Shown here piece by piece: positions 8,502-17,835 of a stretch of DNA of 64,000 nt. The first letter of the stretch is position 1; each line of letters opens with the position of its first letter. Source of the stretch: Sporosalibacterium faouarense (GTDB lineage Bacteria; Bacillota; Clostridia; Tissierellales; VENL01); NCBI RefSeq assembly GCF_016765695.1, contig NZ_JAETGO010000059.1:1-64000 (forward strand). The letters are read 5' to 3'. The notes under the pieces were generated by a model. That model had not been told where the DNA came from, did not search any database, and saw only the letters and a program-made list of their open reading frames with translations. A program made the translations under genes and the position numbers.

Positions 8502-9362
8502 ATGAAAATATCACATCAATGTATTCATTGTCTTGCTAGACAAGCTATAGAAATAGCAGAAGAAGCTACAAGTGATAAAAAAGTGCAAGAGAAGATTATA
8601 AGAAAGTCTCTAGAGGAATTAGGGAAAATAGAATTTCATGAGACAGCCCCAGAGATAGCCTTTAGAATGCATCAGCATACTAAGAGTATTACTGGTATTG
8701 ATGATCCTTATAAAAAATTGAAGGAGCAGTATAACGAAATTGCTGAAGAGATTTACGAAAGGATTATTGAAGAAAAATGGTTAGATAATGCAGATGATAG
8801 ATTCGATATGGCGTGTAGACTTGCTATTGCAGGAAATATTATAGACTTTTCTGTTGGGCTTGAGTTAGAGTATGATGATATTGTTAAGTCGGTTGAGGAC
8901 AGCATCAAACATGAGATATATGGCTCAGGATCATCTTCCCTAAAAGAAGCAGTAGGAAGGGCAAAGAAGATTATGTTTATTGCCGATAATGCCGGTGAAA
9001 TTATATTTGATAAATTTTTACTAGAAGAGCTTCCGATGGATAAGGTTACCTATGCAGTAAAAGGAAGCCCAATAGTTAATGATGCTACTATGCAAGATGC
9101 AATAAGTTCAGGTGTTGTGAACTTAGTAAAAGTTATTGATAATGGACATTCTGCTCAAGGAACTATATTAAAAGATTGCTCAAGTGAATTTATAAATGCA
9201 TTTAATGAAGCAGATCTTATCATAAGTAAAGGACAAGCTAATTTTGAAACATTAAGCGATATTAAAGACAAGCCTATTTTCTATTTATTAAGAGCAAAAT
9301 GTGGCTCAGTTGCTTCTGCCATCGGATGCCAACGAATGGATTATGTTCTTACATGTTTATAA
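8502..9362 (+). CDS. DUF89 family damage-control phosphatase-like protein
   Basis: A 286-residue stand-alone DUF89 protein. The family contains metal-dependent phosphatases proposed to remove damaged phospho-metabolites. The signature MFIADNAGEIIFD (around residues 158-170) holds the conserved Asp-Asn pair, followed by GSPIVNDATMQDA, and near the C-terminus LIISKGQANFETL, all conserved in AF1104-like members. An N-terminal CIHCLARQA cysteine pair is also typical. Its start has AAGGAGGAGG upstream. The substrate is unknown. Confidence 0.8.
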   Translation: MKISHQCIHCLARQAIEIAEEATSDKKVQEKIIRKSLEELGKIEFHETAPEIAFRMHQHTKSITGIDDPYKKLKEQYNEIAEEIYERIIEEKWLDNADDRFDMACRLAIAGNIIDFSVGLELEYDDIVKSVEDSIKHEIYGSGSSSLKEAVGRAKKIMFIADNAGEIIFDKFLLEELPMDKVTYAVKGSPIVNDATMQDAISSGVVNLVKVIDNGHSAQGTILKDCSSEFINAFNEADLIISKGQANFETLSDIKDKPIFYLLRAKCGSVASAIGCQRMDYVLTCL

Positions 9363-9448
9363 TTAGTCTTGCTGCATATGGCAAAATATGTAATACTGAT
9401 AATGGAAAGATAATAAATAGTATTATTGACTATCAAAAGGAGTAAATT

Positions 9449-11209
9449 ATGAAGAAAATAATCTGTATAATTATAAGTATAGTATTACTTGGTGGCGTAA
9501 TAAGCTGTGATAATGAAACCAGTAAAGCTGAAATTGAGAACAATGTTACTGATAACTTGGAAAATAATGATAATATTATATTGCCATTATCAATTACTAA
9601 AGCTGCAATTGATATGAATAATGATGGAAAGAATGAAACCATTAGAGTTGTTTTATTAAATGGAGTAAAGCTTGAAAATAATAAATATAAAGGGAATTTT
9701 GCACTGGAACTATTAGATGAAAAAGGGAATAAATCATTTCAAATAAACATTAATGGAAATTCAGATATTATATTAGAGAAAAATTTTGATATAAAGTTTA
9801 AAGATTATAATGGAGATGATATTTTAGACTTTAACATAGGGTATTCTAGTTTAGTAGAAGAAAAAGAATATCTCTATCATTTTTATACAATCAATAAAGA
9901 AGGAAAATTAGAAGAATTAAATATAAATGGCAATGACACTGTTTTAGAAAGTTGTGAGAAAGGATATTCTTATGATTTTAAAATAAACACTAATGATACT
10001 TTTTTCACATATGATTATGATGGAGAAAGATATGTATATAAGCATTATAGATGGGAAGATGACAACTTTATAGTCGCTAATTATATATATAGTCCAATTG
10101 ATATTAAAGATATAAATGAAGATTCTATAAAAGAGAAAATAGATGAAATAGTATCTTCATCAAATATTACAGAGGAAAAAGATATATTAGACAGTTATGA
10201 AAAACAATATAATTGGCTTTTAGAGCATTCGGCTGAAACAAAAATATACTTATTTATGAAGGCAAGTAATGAATATGAACATAGGAAAATTGAAGGATTA
10301 TTGTATAGTAAAATTGGACAACTTGAAAGAATTAATACTCATTTTGATGAGTACTTTAATATTAATGACATAAGAGAATGTTTAATTAGAGATATTAAGC
10401 AGTTGGAATCACCCTATGGAAAAGATGATTATAAATATTCAGAGTATACTTGGGAAGTGGGAAATAAAAATTATAAGGTACTGGCAGGGAGTTTTCATTT
10501 GGATAGCTTTGTTTTCTTGTTTAATCAATCTGGACAATATTTAGATGGATACATGTGGACTAATAAGACCAGAGACGAAGTTAATGTAGTTTTTAGAGAT
10601 AAACAGAACTATATTACAGTATCGCCGATTAGGATGGCATATGGTACAGGAATATCACAATTTGGTGGTCAATGGTTTGAGATTTATAAGGATAAATTGT
10701 TGAAATCTTTTGAACATCCTATAAAAGGCTACAGTTCCCCACCATACACTTTAGGATATACTCAGAGATACAAAATAATAAATGAAAGCTATGATAATAA
10801 AACAGGAGATTTTAGAGCTACCTATAAATTAGGACTTGGGCTATATGGAACTGATAAATTGATTGGTATAGAAAAGATTATAAATTATCATTGGAATACA
10901 GATACAGAGAAATTTCAATATGCTGACTATGATATTCATGATCAATTGTACACATTATTATTTGTGCAAGGAATTGAAGATGATATATTAAATGAGAACC
11001 TTAAAGAAATCGAATTGATTATAGAAAAACCAGGAGAACGTAAAGAGGAGAATATGAAAGAAACAACAATATTTTTAACGAAATGTAGTAGCAGTGAAAC
11101 TAGAGATGAACTTTTGAAGAAAATATATACGTGGTTTATAAGTAATAAAGACTTGGGAAATAGTGAGGAATTTATTAAAATTATAAAAGAGAAAATCTCA
11201 ATTAATTAG
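9449..11209 (+). CDS. Large lipoprotein of unknown function
   Basis: The N-terminus MKKIICIIISIVLLGGVISC is a lipoprotein signal with lipobox VISC and Cys20 as the lipidated residue, so the protein should be anchored outside the membrane. Residues 50-60 (DMNNDGKNETI) and 115-125 (DYNGDDILDF) look like calcium-binding Asp/Asn loops of the VCBS/FG-GAP kind. The C-terminal 450 residues are rich in Tyr, Asn and charged residues and match nothing I recognise. The gene is alone, with AAAAGGAG before ATG and the terminator at 11372 behind it. Confidence 0.7.
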   Translation: MKKIICIIISIVLLGGVISCDNETSKAEIENNVTDNLENNDNIILPLSITKAAIDMNNDGKNETIRVVLLNGVKLENNKYKGNFALELLDEKGNKSFQININGNSDIILEKNFDIKFKDYNGDDILDFNIGYSSLVEEKEYLYHFYTINKEGKLEELNINGNDTVLESCEKGYSYDFKINTNDTFFTYDYDGERYVYKHYRWEDDNFIVANYIYSPIDIKDINEDSIKEKIDEIVSSSNITEEKDILDSYEKQYNWLLEHSAETKIYLFMKASNEYEHRKIEGLLYSKIGQLERINTHFDEYFNINDIRECLIRDIKQLESPYGKDDYKYSEYTWEVGNKNYKVLAGSFHLDSFVFLFNQSGQYLDGYMWTNKTRDEVNVVFRDKQNYITVSPIRMAYGTGISQFGGQWFEIYKDKLLKSFEHPIKGYSSPPYTLGYTQRYKIINESYDNKTGDFRATYKLGLGLYGTDKLIGIEKIINYHWNTDTEKFQYADYDIHDQLYTLLFVQGIEDDILNENLKEIELIIEKPGERKEENMKETTIFLTKCSSSETRDELLKKIYTWFISNKDLGNSEEFIKIIKEKISIN

Positions 11210-11371
11210 TATAATAAATTCGATAATGAATAAAAAAGCTAACTTTATTGTTACGGAGATAATCAAATATAATACTATATGAAGACTAGTTGAAAAGGTT
11301 TTACATGAATATGATTACTACAAAACTATTACTAGTCTCTCAAAACTTCCTTTGGCAATGTACTCATAACA

Positions 11372-11427
11372 AAACTCCTTTCTGGTTTAATTATTCCTAA
11401 ATTATCGCCAGAAAGGAGAGTTTTTTT
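11372..11427. terminator. Bidirectional hairpin terminator
   Basis: AACTCCTTTCTGG pairs with CCAGAAAGGAGAGTT across a 22-base loop, with TTTTTTT on the right and a run of A on the left, so it can serve both the lipoprotein gene and the convergent tautomerase gene. The 11210-11542 gap also has a weak AGACTAGT/ACTAGTCT inverted repeat near 11283-11338 and otherwise nothing. Confidence 0.8.
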
Positions 11428-11542
11428 CTTAGAGAACAGATTTTTTCACAATATCTTTTGCAATTTTGCTTTTCATGTTTAATCAAACTTTTTTGATTTT
11501 CAACCTGAAATATTCATTGATTACTGATTTGTTATGTAAGTA

Positions 11543-11731
11543 TTATTTGTGTCTATCTGATAGTAGTGTAGTTCCATTTCCTATGTTGTCAAAATCATTC
11601 TCTCTAATAATTGTAACAACAGCTTGTTCAGGAACGTTAAGTATTTCGCTTACATTTGTAGCCAATGCCTTTACTAGGTTAGCCTTTTGTTCTTTGGTCA
11701 TTTTGGGACCGTCAAGTGTAATAACTGGCAT
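11543..11731 (-). CDS. 4-oxalocrotonate tautomerase family protein
   Basis: A 62-residue small tautomerase. ATG 11731 is chosen because it gives MPVITLDGPKMTKEQK, so removal of Met exposes the catalytic Pro1 that the family needs; the upstream in-frame GTG at 11740 would bury it. AGGAGG is eight bases before this ATG. Family members interconvert keto and enol forms in aromatic breakdown or act on unknown substrates. The C-terminal basic SDRHK segment is longer than usual. A twin operator lies about 160 bases upstream. Confidence 0.85.
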   Translation of the reverse strand: MPVITLDGPKMTKEQKANLVKALATNVSEILNVPEQAVVTIIRENDFDNIGNGTTLLSDRHK

Positions 11732-11890
11732 TATTTTCACCTCCTAGTAATTCTTTTTTTATGAAAACTTATGTAAAGTTTTTTGAAAATTAATCATGGG
11801 ATTGATGCTTTATTTTAAGAGTATCAGTATAAAAGAAAGGTTGATTCTTTTATATTTTCTACTATTAAAGGCATTGTAGTTTATCCTAAA

Positions 11891-11943
11891 ATAGTTGCAA
11901 TCGCAACTATATTATAGCGCAAAATAGTTGCAATTGCAACTAT
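11891..11943. promoter_or_regulatory. Twin palindromic operators (TTGCAATTGCAA type)
   Basis: Two near-identical 20-base palindromes, ATAGTTGCAATCGCAACTAT (11891-11910) and ATAGTTGCAATTGCAACTAT (11924-11943), have centres 33 bases apart, close to three helical turns. The second is a perfect palindrome. This form is typical of dimeric winged-helix repressors such as the MarR family. They lie between the divergent tautomerase and WYL-regulator genes. No MarR-like gene is adjacent. The rest of the 11732-12130 gap holds a TATAAT at about 12039-12044 that may serve the WYL gene. Confidence 0.65.
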
Positions 11944-12130
11944 TTTATGTCTCCAAGGATGGAATGAAATTTAACTGTCATTTTTTTGTGGTTTTCTCAA
12001 TTGACCATTTTATTTTAAATTTGAACAATTGGCATATGATATAATAAAAAATATAAGAAATAAGTGAAATCTTGGACTGAAACAATGTATTTTTAGGCAT
12101 GTATAGACTATAAAAAGTAGGAGAGATGTT

Positions 12131-13051
12131 ATGAGAATAGATAGGCTATTTTCAATTTTAGTTATACTCTTAAATAAAAGTATTATAACTGCAAAGGAGC
12201 TAGCTGATAGGTTTGAAGTATCTACGAGGACAATTTATAGAGATATTGATACTTTATCATCGGCAGGCATACCAATATACGCAAATAGAGGTAGTGGAGG
12301 AGGCATATCTCTACTAGATAGCTATACAATTAATAAAACTATGATTTCTGAAAAAGATAGCGAAGGATTATTAGTTGCATTAAAAACACTTAAAGTAACT
12401 AAATATCCAGATATTGATGAGATTACTAACAAATTATCTTCACTGTTTCAAAATATAGGCGTTAACGATTGGATCCAGGTGGATTATTCACAGTGGGGTG
12501 CATCTAAAGAAAGTATAAGTAGGTTTAGTGAAATAAAAGAATCCATACTAAATAATCAATTAATTTCTTTTGTATACTTTAACTCCTATGGTGAAAAAAG
12601 CAAACGTAAAGTTAATCCTATCAGACTTATATATAAAGGACAGGCATGGTATTTATGGGCATTTTGTGAATTGAAGAAAGACTTTAGGTTGTTTAAGATA
12701 AACAGGATAAAAGAATTAGACATTATTGATGAGTACTTTAAAAGAGAAGAACTATCCCAATTAGAGAATTATAATTATGAAACACATGATAATAAGTCGA
12801 GAAGAAATGTTGAATTGAAATTAAGATTTAATCGCAGTATAATTTATCGTTTATATGATCATTTTGAAGAGACTGATTTGGTAAATAATGATGATGGAAC
12901 ATATCAATTAGAGGTTTGTTACCCAGAAGGGGAGTGGATTTATTCATTTTTACAATCTTTTGGTGATAGTGTAGAGGTAATATCCCCTCAGTATGTTAGA
13001 GAGGAATTAATATATCGGTTAGAACAGAATCTAAAAAAGTATAAGAAATAA
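12131..13051 (+). CDS. YafY/DeoR-type transcriptional regulator with WYL domain
   Basis: Residues 1-60 carry an HTH of the YafY type (ITAKELADRFEVSTRTIYRDIDTL), followed by the wing segment RGSGGGISLL. Residues 140-215 form the WYL domain, with the ligand-binding core RLIYKGQAWYLWAFCEL, and the last 80 residues are the WYL C-terminal extension. Such regulators respond to small or nucleic-acid ligands. TAGGAGAG precedes ATG. The zinc-ribbon gene follows after 73 bases, separated by an inverted repeat. Confidence 0.85.
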   Translation: MRIDRLFSILVILLNKSIITAKELADRFEVSTRTIYRDIDTLSSAGIPIYANRGSGGGISLLDSYTINKTMISEKDSEGLLVALKTLKVTKYPDIDEITNKLSSLFQNIGVNDWIQVDYSQWGASKESISRFSEIKESILNNQLISFVYFNSYGEKSKRKVNPIRLIYKGQAWYLWAFCELKKDFRLFKINRIKELDIIDEYFKREELSQLENYNYETHDNKSRRNVELKLRFNRSIIYRLYDHFEETDLVNNDDGTYQLEVCYPEGEWIYSFLQSFGDSVEVISPQYVREELIYRLEQNLKKYKK

Positions 13052-13081
13052 TCTATATATGACATGCAGTTGTCAAGTTCC

Positions 13082-13106
13082 CTTTGATACCATTATGTTA
13101 TCAAAG
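13082..13106. promoter_or_regulatory. Inverted repeat before the zinc-ribbon gene
   Basis: CTTTGATA and TATCAAAG are perfect complements separated by nine bases. The repeat ends three bases before the AAAGGAG site of the next gene. It may be an operator for the WYL regulator or an mRNA hairpin that affects initiation. Confidence 0.4.
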
Positions 13107-13124
13107 TTTAAAGGAGTGGGTTTT

Positions 13125-13388
13125 ATGGATTATGATACAAAATATTGTCAGAGCTGTGGAATGCCTATAGAAGGCAAAGAAATACTTGGTACTAATAAGG
13201 ATGGAAGTAAAAACAAAGATTACTGCATGTATTGCTATGAAAATGGTGGCTTTAAAGCTGATATGACAATGGATGAAATGATAAAGGATTGTATACCGCA
13301 CATGATAAAAGCTAATCCTAAAATAAGCAAAGAAGAAGCTAGAGAAAGCATGAGAAAATTTTTTCCAACATTAAAAAGATGGCAATAA
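13125..13388 (+). CDS. Small zinc-ribbon protein
   Basis: An 87-residue protein with two cysteine pairs, CQSCG at residues 8-12 and CMYCY near residue 35, forming a putative zinc ribbon of the PF12674 type. A helical tail (MTMDEMIKDCIPHMIK) follows. This compact family is common in Firmicutes and of unknown function. ATG 13125 has AAAGGAG nearby; the frame extends upstream to 13059 but without a ribosome site. It may be controlled by the preceding WYL regulator. Confidence 0.78.
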   Translation: MDYDTKYCQSCGMPIEGKEILGTNKDGSKNKDYCMYCYENGGFKADMTMDEMIKDCIPHMIKANPKISKEEARESMRKFFPTLKRWQ

Positions 13389-13470
13389 GTATAGAAATAG
13401 TAGACATTATTTGACTAGAATGGTTTGTAAGTAAGTGTTCAAGAGAAATATATAATATTATAAAGTTAAC

Positions 13471-13517
13471 AGCAACTATGTAAAGTTTAAAGACTCTACA
13501 TGGTTGCTGTTTTTATT
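13471..13517 (+). terminator. Hairpin terminator
   Basis: AGCAACTATGTA pairs with TACATGGTTGCT (one mismatch) around a 14-base loop and is followed by GTTTTTATT. It ends the zinc-ribbon transcript. Confidence 0.75.
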
Positions 13518-13591
13518 ATTATTAAGATAGACACAATTAGAAGAAATGAAGATTTAAACTATCCAATATGAAATTAGTAGTCAAAATCTTA

Positions 13592-13641
13592 TTGACAGCA
13601 ATTGGAATATAGAGGTATAATAAAAGAAACCGACGGTCGGT
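13592..13641 (+). promoter_or_regulatory. Promoter with TetR-type operator
   Basis: TTGACA (13592-13597), an 18-base spacer and TATAAT (13616-13621) form a near-consensus promoter. Just downstream, ACCGACGGTCGGT (13629-13641) is a perfect palindrome and the only GC-rich block in the area. It overlaps the expected transcription start. Self-repression by the TetR gene that follows is the simplest reading. Confidence 0.75.
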
Positions 13642-13666
13642 CTGTAGAAAGGAGTGAAGTTTACTA

Positions 13667-14353
13667 ATGAATCTAAAAGATAAGATTATTAAAGTGGCAT
13701 ATGAATTATTTTCTAGTAAAGGATATGAAAAAACAACAATTGGAGAAATAATCAAGCAAGCAGAATGTTCAAAGGGTGGTTTTTATCATCACTTTAAATC
13801 AAAAGAAGAAATTCTCGAAGTAATAGTATCCAACTATGTAGATACATTGTCAGAATTATTCAATGATATTATTTCAAATGATGAGGATTCATTTATTACA
13901 AAGTTCAATGCTATCTTTGGGGTAATTAATGAATACAAATTGAATCAAATAAAAGAATGGTCTAAGGTAAATAACGTTTTCTATTTTATAGGTAATGATA
14001 AGATACTCAGACAATTGGAAAAACAGTTTAAAGAGGTTACAACTAGAACTTATCTTGATGTAATTCAGCACGGGAAAAGACAAGGGATAATAAAAGCTGA
14101 ATATCCAGAATTACTGGCAGATTTATGTACTAGAGAGGTATTGTGGATTTATGAAGCAGCAGCAAAGGCAATTAAAAATGAAAATTACTATAAAGACGAA
14201 AATATGTTTATTCAATTATTAAATTTTAGCGAAAATTTAATTAGTAATGCATTGGGATTAGAAAAGCGAGAGGTTAACTTTAAAGACGTAGCATTAGCAT
14301 ATCTTCATAATGGTAGAGGATATTATCTAGCTCATAAGGAGGAGTTACGATGA
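13667..14353 (+). CDS. TetR/AcrR family transcriptional regulator
   Basis: The N-terminal HTH is visible as LFSSKGYEKTTIGEIIKQAECSKGGFYHHF across about residues 13-47, with KEEIL completing it. The ligand domain follows; a C-terminal tail (ALAYLHNGRGYYLAHKEEL) makes it a little longer than the usual 190-210 residues. Its stop overlaps the next gene by four bases (ATGA), so regulator and enzyme are made together. The operator at 13629-13641 indicates autoregulation. Confidence 0.88.
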   Translation: MNLKDKIIKVAYELFSSKGYEKTTIGEIIKQAECSKGGFYHHFKSKEEILEVIVSNYVDTLSELFNDIISNDEDSFITKFNAIFGVINEYKLNQIKEWSKVNNVFYFIGNDKILRQLEKQFKEVTTRTYLDVIQHGKRQGIIKAEYPELLADLCTREVLWIYEAAAKAIKNENYYKDENMFIQLLNFSENLISNALGLEKREVNFKDVALAYLHNGRGYYLAHKEELR

Positions 14354-16908
14354 TAAAATGGTTTAGTGATATTAATGAGAAGGATTTTAATCTAGTTGGA
14401 GGAAAAGGATTCAATCTGAGTAAAATGTTTAACTACGGAATAAAAGTGCCTAATGGATTTGTAGTTACTTCAATAGCTTATGACTCTTATGTTAAGGAGA
14501 ATCGGCTAAAGCAGAAAATTGATACTATATTAAATGATAAAAATTCAACTGCAGGCAAAGCTCAAAAAATAAAATCACTATTTACTATTGAAGATTTCCC
14601 TCAGAATTTAAAAGAACAAATTTTTTCTGAAATGAACAAGATAACAAGTGGACGAGTTGCTGTTAGAAGCAGCTCAACTGTAGAAGATTTACCTGGCATG
14701 AGCTTTGCTGGGCAGTATAGCAGCTACCTTAATGTAACAGCAGCCGATGTGATAGAAAAAGTAGTACTATGTTGGAAATCATTATGGAACGAGAGGGCTA
14801 TAGATTATAGGGCAAAATATAATGTGACTAATGAATTTTCTCATGGTGTTGTAATTCAAGAAATGATAAATTCTAGGTTAGCAGGGGTGATTTTCACAGC
14901 GAATCCTATAAACGGAATTAGAAACGAGATTTTTATAAATGCATCATATGGACTTGGTGAAGCAATAGTTAGTGGTGAAGTGAATCCCGATCAATACACA
15001 GTAAGCAAGAAAAACGGAAAAGTCTTAAAAAATGAAATTACTACGAAAGAAATATTATGTAAGTATTCAAACAATGGAATAGAATATGTTCCTGTTGATG
15101 AAGCAAGTAAGGAAATCAGCTCCTTGAAAGAAAATCACATAAAAGCAATTGTTAACGCATCTATTAAAGTTGAAGATTATTATGGTAAGCCTCAAGACAT
15201 TGAGTTTGCATTTAATGAGATGGATGAAATGTTCATTGTTCAATCAAGGGATATTACCACATTATTTCCTATAGATAACTTTGAACAAGACGGCAAATTA
15301 AGGGCTCATCTTTCGGCAGGAACGGTTTTACTAGGTATGAAAGAGCCATTTACACCACTGGGATTCGATATGTTTAGCCAAATGTTCCCTACTATTATTA
15401 ATGTTATGACCCATAAAAAGAAGCCTCTTGATAATAGTTTTGTTAAATATGCTGGTGGGAGGCTTTATATAGATATTACTTACTTATTAGCTAGTAAGTT
15501 TGTATCTAAACAATTCGCAAGCGCATTTTCTGGCAATGATCTGCCGCTTAAAGATGTAATGAACAAAGTAATTGATAAGCATGGTAAAAAATTCAGAAAT
15601 CAAGGAATAAAATTTAAGTTCCCTTGGGGGGCTCTCAAATATGGTTTTAGTATGATAGGAAGTATGATGGAAATAAGAAAGATCCCAAATGAAGAACGTT
15701 ATGATGCTATAATCCAAATTGGAGAAGAGGTATATCAAAAGTGGACTAAAATCTCTGAGAATCTTAAAACCCTTGAAGAAAAAATAGACTTTATAGATAA
15801 ATGTATGGCCGAAGCATTTATTTTATCTCAAAAGCAAGGGCTTTACTGCACAGAGATGAACGATATTGTCAAGATAGAAAAAATAGTAAAAAAAATGTAT
15901 GGTGATCGTTTTAATATGGAACTACTTATTCATTCTCTGCCAAGATGTATCACTCAAGAATTGTCTATTAAGATGAATCTTGCAGCTAAATATTTTAATG
16001 AGAATAATCTTACACCGAAGGGAGATCACCCTAAAGTAAAAGATATTCTCGATAAATTTGGACATAGAAGTAATATAGAGTTAGATTTTGGTACTCAACG
16101 ATGGGCAGAAAATCCTGAATTTATAATAAATCAAATCAAGTCTTATATGGTTGATAGAATGTATGAAAGAAATCTAGATGATATTATTGAAAAGAAAAGA
16201 AGAGCTGAAGCATTGATTGAAGAGATATATCGAGTAGTTAAAAGAGATAAAGGGAAGAGAAAGGCTGAGAAACTTAAAAAACGTATGATAGATTATCGTA
16301 TGGCAGCAGGTATGAGGGAATATCCTAAATTTGATATTGTAAGAATTATGGGTATAGCTAGGAAAGTTATGTTAGAACTAGGGGAGGAATTGGCAAAAGA
16401 AGGACTTATAAATAATAAAGAAGATATATTCTTTTTATTTAAAGAAGAAATTTTAAGAAAGGAAAACTTGAAGGATAGGGTAGAAAAAAATAAAAACTTT
16501 TATCAAAAAGAAATGACAAGAACAAGTATTCCAAGAATAGTTTTAAATACTGGAGAGACTCATTATTCAGCTCAAAAAATTAATCCAAATAGTAAGGTGA
16601 TTCAGGGTATGCCATTATCACCAGGAATCTATGAAGGTACTATAAGGGTGGTATTTGACCCAATTAACAATGATCTTCAAGAAGGAGAGATAATGGTTAC
16701 AGAAAGTACAAATCCAGCTTGGACACCGCTTTTTGCAACTGCAAAAGGGTTAATAATGGAATATGGAGGACCGGTTAGCCATGGTGGCATAGTAGCTAGA
16801 GAATACGGTATTCCAGCAGTTGTCGGTATACCATCTGCTTCAAGCAGACTAAAGGATGGTCAGAGAGTAAGGATTAATGGAGAAACTGGTGTTGTTGAGA
16901 TCTTATAA
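14350..16908 (+). CDS. PEP synthase / rifampicin phosphotransferase-like dikinase
   Basis: This 852-residue protein has the N-terminal PPDK/PEP-synthase ATP-grasp region (VGGKGFNLSKM near residue 17; VRSSSTVEDLPGMSFAGQYS near 112; GVIFTANP near 178). A long central domain of about 400 residues follows, and a C-terminal swivelling phosphohistidine domain with GGPVSHGGIVAREYGIPAVVG, where His811 would carry the phosphate. There is no PEP-binding TIM barrel after the histidine domain. This ATP-X-His order is that of rifampicin phosphotransferase, not of true PEP synthase. Control by TetR also suits a xenobiotic-inactivating enzyme, but the substrate is not proven. Confidence 0.78.
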   Translation: MIKWFSDINEKDFNLVGGKGFNLSKMFNYGIKVPNGFVVTSIAYDSYVKENRLKQKIDTILNDKNSTAGKAQKIKSLFTIEDFPQNLKEQIFSEMNKITSGRVAVRSSSTVEDLPGMSFAGQYSSYLNVTAADVIEKVVLCWKSLWNERAIDYRAKYNVTNEFSHGVVIQEMINSRLAGVIFTANPINGIRNEIFINASYGLGEAIVSGEVNPDQYTVSKKNGKVLKNEITTKEILCKYSNNGIEYVPVDEASKEISSLKENHIKAIVNASIKVEDYYGKPQDIEFAFNEMDEMFIVQSRDITTLFPIDNFEQDGKLRAHLSAGTVLLGMKEPFTPLGFDMFSQMFPTIINVMTHKKKPLDNSFVKYAGGRLYIDITYLLASKFVSKQFASAFSGNDLPLKDVMNKVIDKHGKKFRNQGIKFKFPWGALKYGFSMIGSMMEIRKIPNEERYDAIIQIGEEVYQKWTKISENLKTLEEKIDFIDKCMAEAFILSQKQGLYCTEMNDIVKIEKIVKKMYGDRFNMELLIHSLPRCITQELSIKMNLAAKYFNENNLTPKGDHPKVKDILDKFGHRSNIELDFGTQRWAENPEFIINQIKSYMVDRMYERNLDDIIEKKRRAEALIEEIYRVVKRDKGKRKAEKLKKRMIDYRMAAGMREYPKFDIVRIMGIARKVMLELGEELAKEGLINNKEDIFFLFKEEILRKENLKDRVEKNKNFYQKEMTRTSIPRIVLNTGETHYSAQKINPNSKVIQGMPLSPGIYEGTIRVVFDPINNDLQEGEIMVTESTNPAWTPLFATAKGLIMEYGGPVSHGGIVAREYGIPAVVGIPSASSRLKDGQRVRINGETGVVEIL

Positions 16909-16971
16909 AAACAAATTTAACTTATGAATATATGAATTTTTAATTTAATAAAAACACTATATATTATGAAA

Positions 16972-17023
16972 AGAGATGGATTTCGTTGATTATACACTTA
17001 TGAACGCAAGCCATCTCTATTTT
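16972..17023. terminator. Hairpin between convergent genes
   Basis: AGAGATGG (16972-16979) pairs with CCATCTCT (17011-17018), followed by ATTTTATT. The loop is 31 bases. It separates the convergent dikinase and hydrolase genes. Confidence 0.55.
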
Positions 17024-17025
17024 AT

Positions 17026-17835
17026 TCAACCAATGAATCGAGCTAATTCGCTATTAAACTTATGACGCTGTTCGTAGAAGGCTCCATGACCACTATATTT
17101 AAAAGGGATAAGCCTTGAATTTTTAATTCCCTGATTTTGTGCAATAGCTAATGGATATAAGCAGACTCTGTCATGAATACCATGGATAATCAATGTAGGT
17201 ACGGTTATTTTGCCAAGATCTGAAAATAGTCCTTCGTCTCTAAGTGTAATTAAGGATTCGGCTGTTGACCAACCAGCTGCATCTAATCCTAATTGAAATA
17301 ACCAGTCTGAAATGGGGTTAGATACATTTTGAAAGAAAAACATGTTTCCAAATTCTCTTAGTAATTTAGGACGGTCATTATAAGCTTCATTAATAAACTT
17401 ATTTACTGCTTCCAGGGATAACCCGTATGGGAAATTTGGTCTCATAGTAAAACTAGGTGCAGCAGCACCAAAAAGTGCGAGCTTTGATACTCCATACTCA
17501 TTATGACGAGCCATGTATCGAATTACAATTGCTCCTCCCATAGAATGACCTGCTAGTGTGAAATTTCGTAGATTAAGTGATTCAACGACACAACGAATAT
17601 CATCGGCTAGTCTATTGTAATCATAGCTTCTCCATGGTTTATCAGAATTTCCAAAGCCTCTAGTATCCATTCCAATACATCTATATCCTAGCTTGGGTAG
17701 CTGGTCAAACTGATATTCGTAGGCCTTGTGACTCAAAGGCCAGCCATGGATGAATAAAATGGTTTTCCTACCTAAAGGATTAATATCCCTTACAAAGACG
17801 TTAACATCCGATTCAACTTCTATATAATGCTCCAT
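17026..17835 (-). CDS. Alpha/beta hydrolase
   Basis: A 269-residue alpha/beta-hydrolase. The oxyanion strand is LFIHGWPLS, the nucleophile elbow is GHSMGG (Ser98 region), and GNSDKPW is typical of the haloperoxidase/esterase branch. The acid is probably in IHGIHDRVC and the catalytic His in KYSGHGAFYE. GGAGG precedes the ATG at 17835. The natural substrate cannot be told from sequence. It is transcribed leftward as a single gene. Confidence 0.85.
   Translation of the reverse strand: MEHYIEVESDVNVFVRDINPLGRKTILFIHGWPLSHKAYEYQFDQLPKLGYRCIGMDTRGFGNSDKPWRSYDYNRLADDIRCVVESLNLRNFTLAGHSMGGAIVIRYMARHNEYGVSKLALFGAAAPSFTMRPNFPYGLSLEAVNKFINEAYNDRPKLLREFGNMFFFQNVSNPISDWLFQLGLDAAGWSTAESLITLRDEGLFSDLGKITVPTLIIHGIHDRVCLYPLAIAQNQGIKNSRLIPFKYSGHGAFYEQRHKFNSELARFIG

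Noticed and set aside
11466-11747. Plus-strand frame of 93 codons
   Set aside because: It is antisense to the tautomerase gene, which has the exact Pro1 start, correct length and AGGAGG site.
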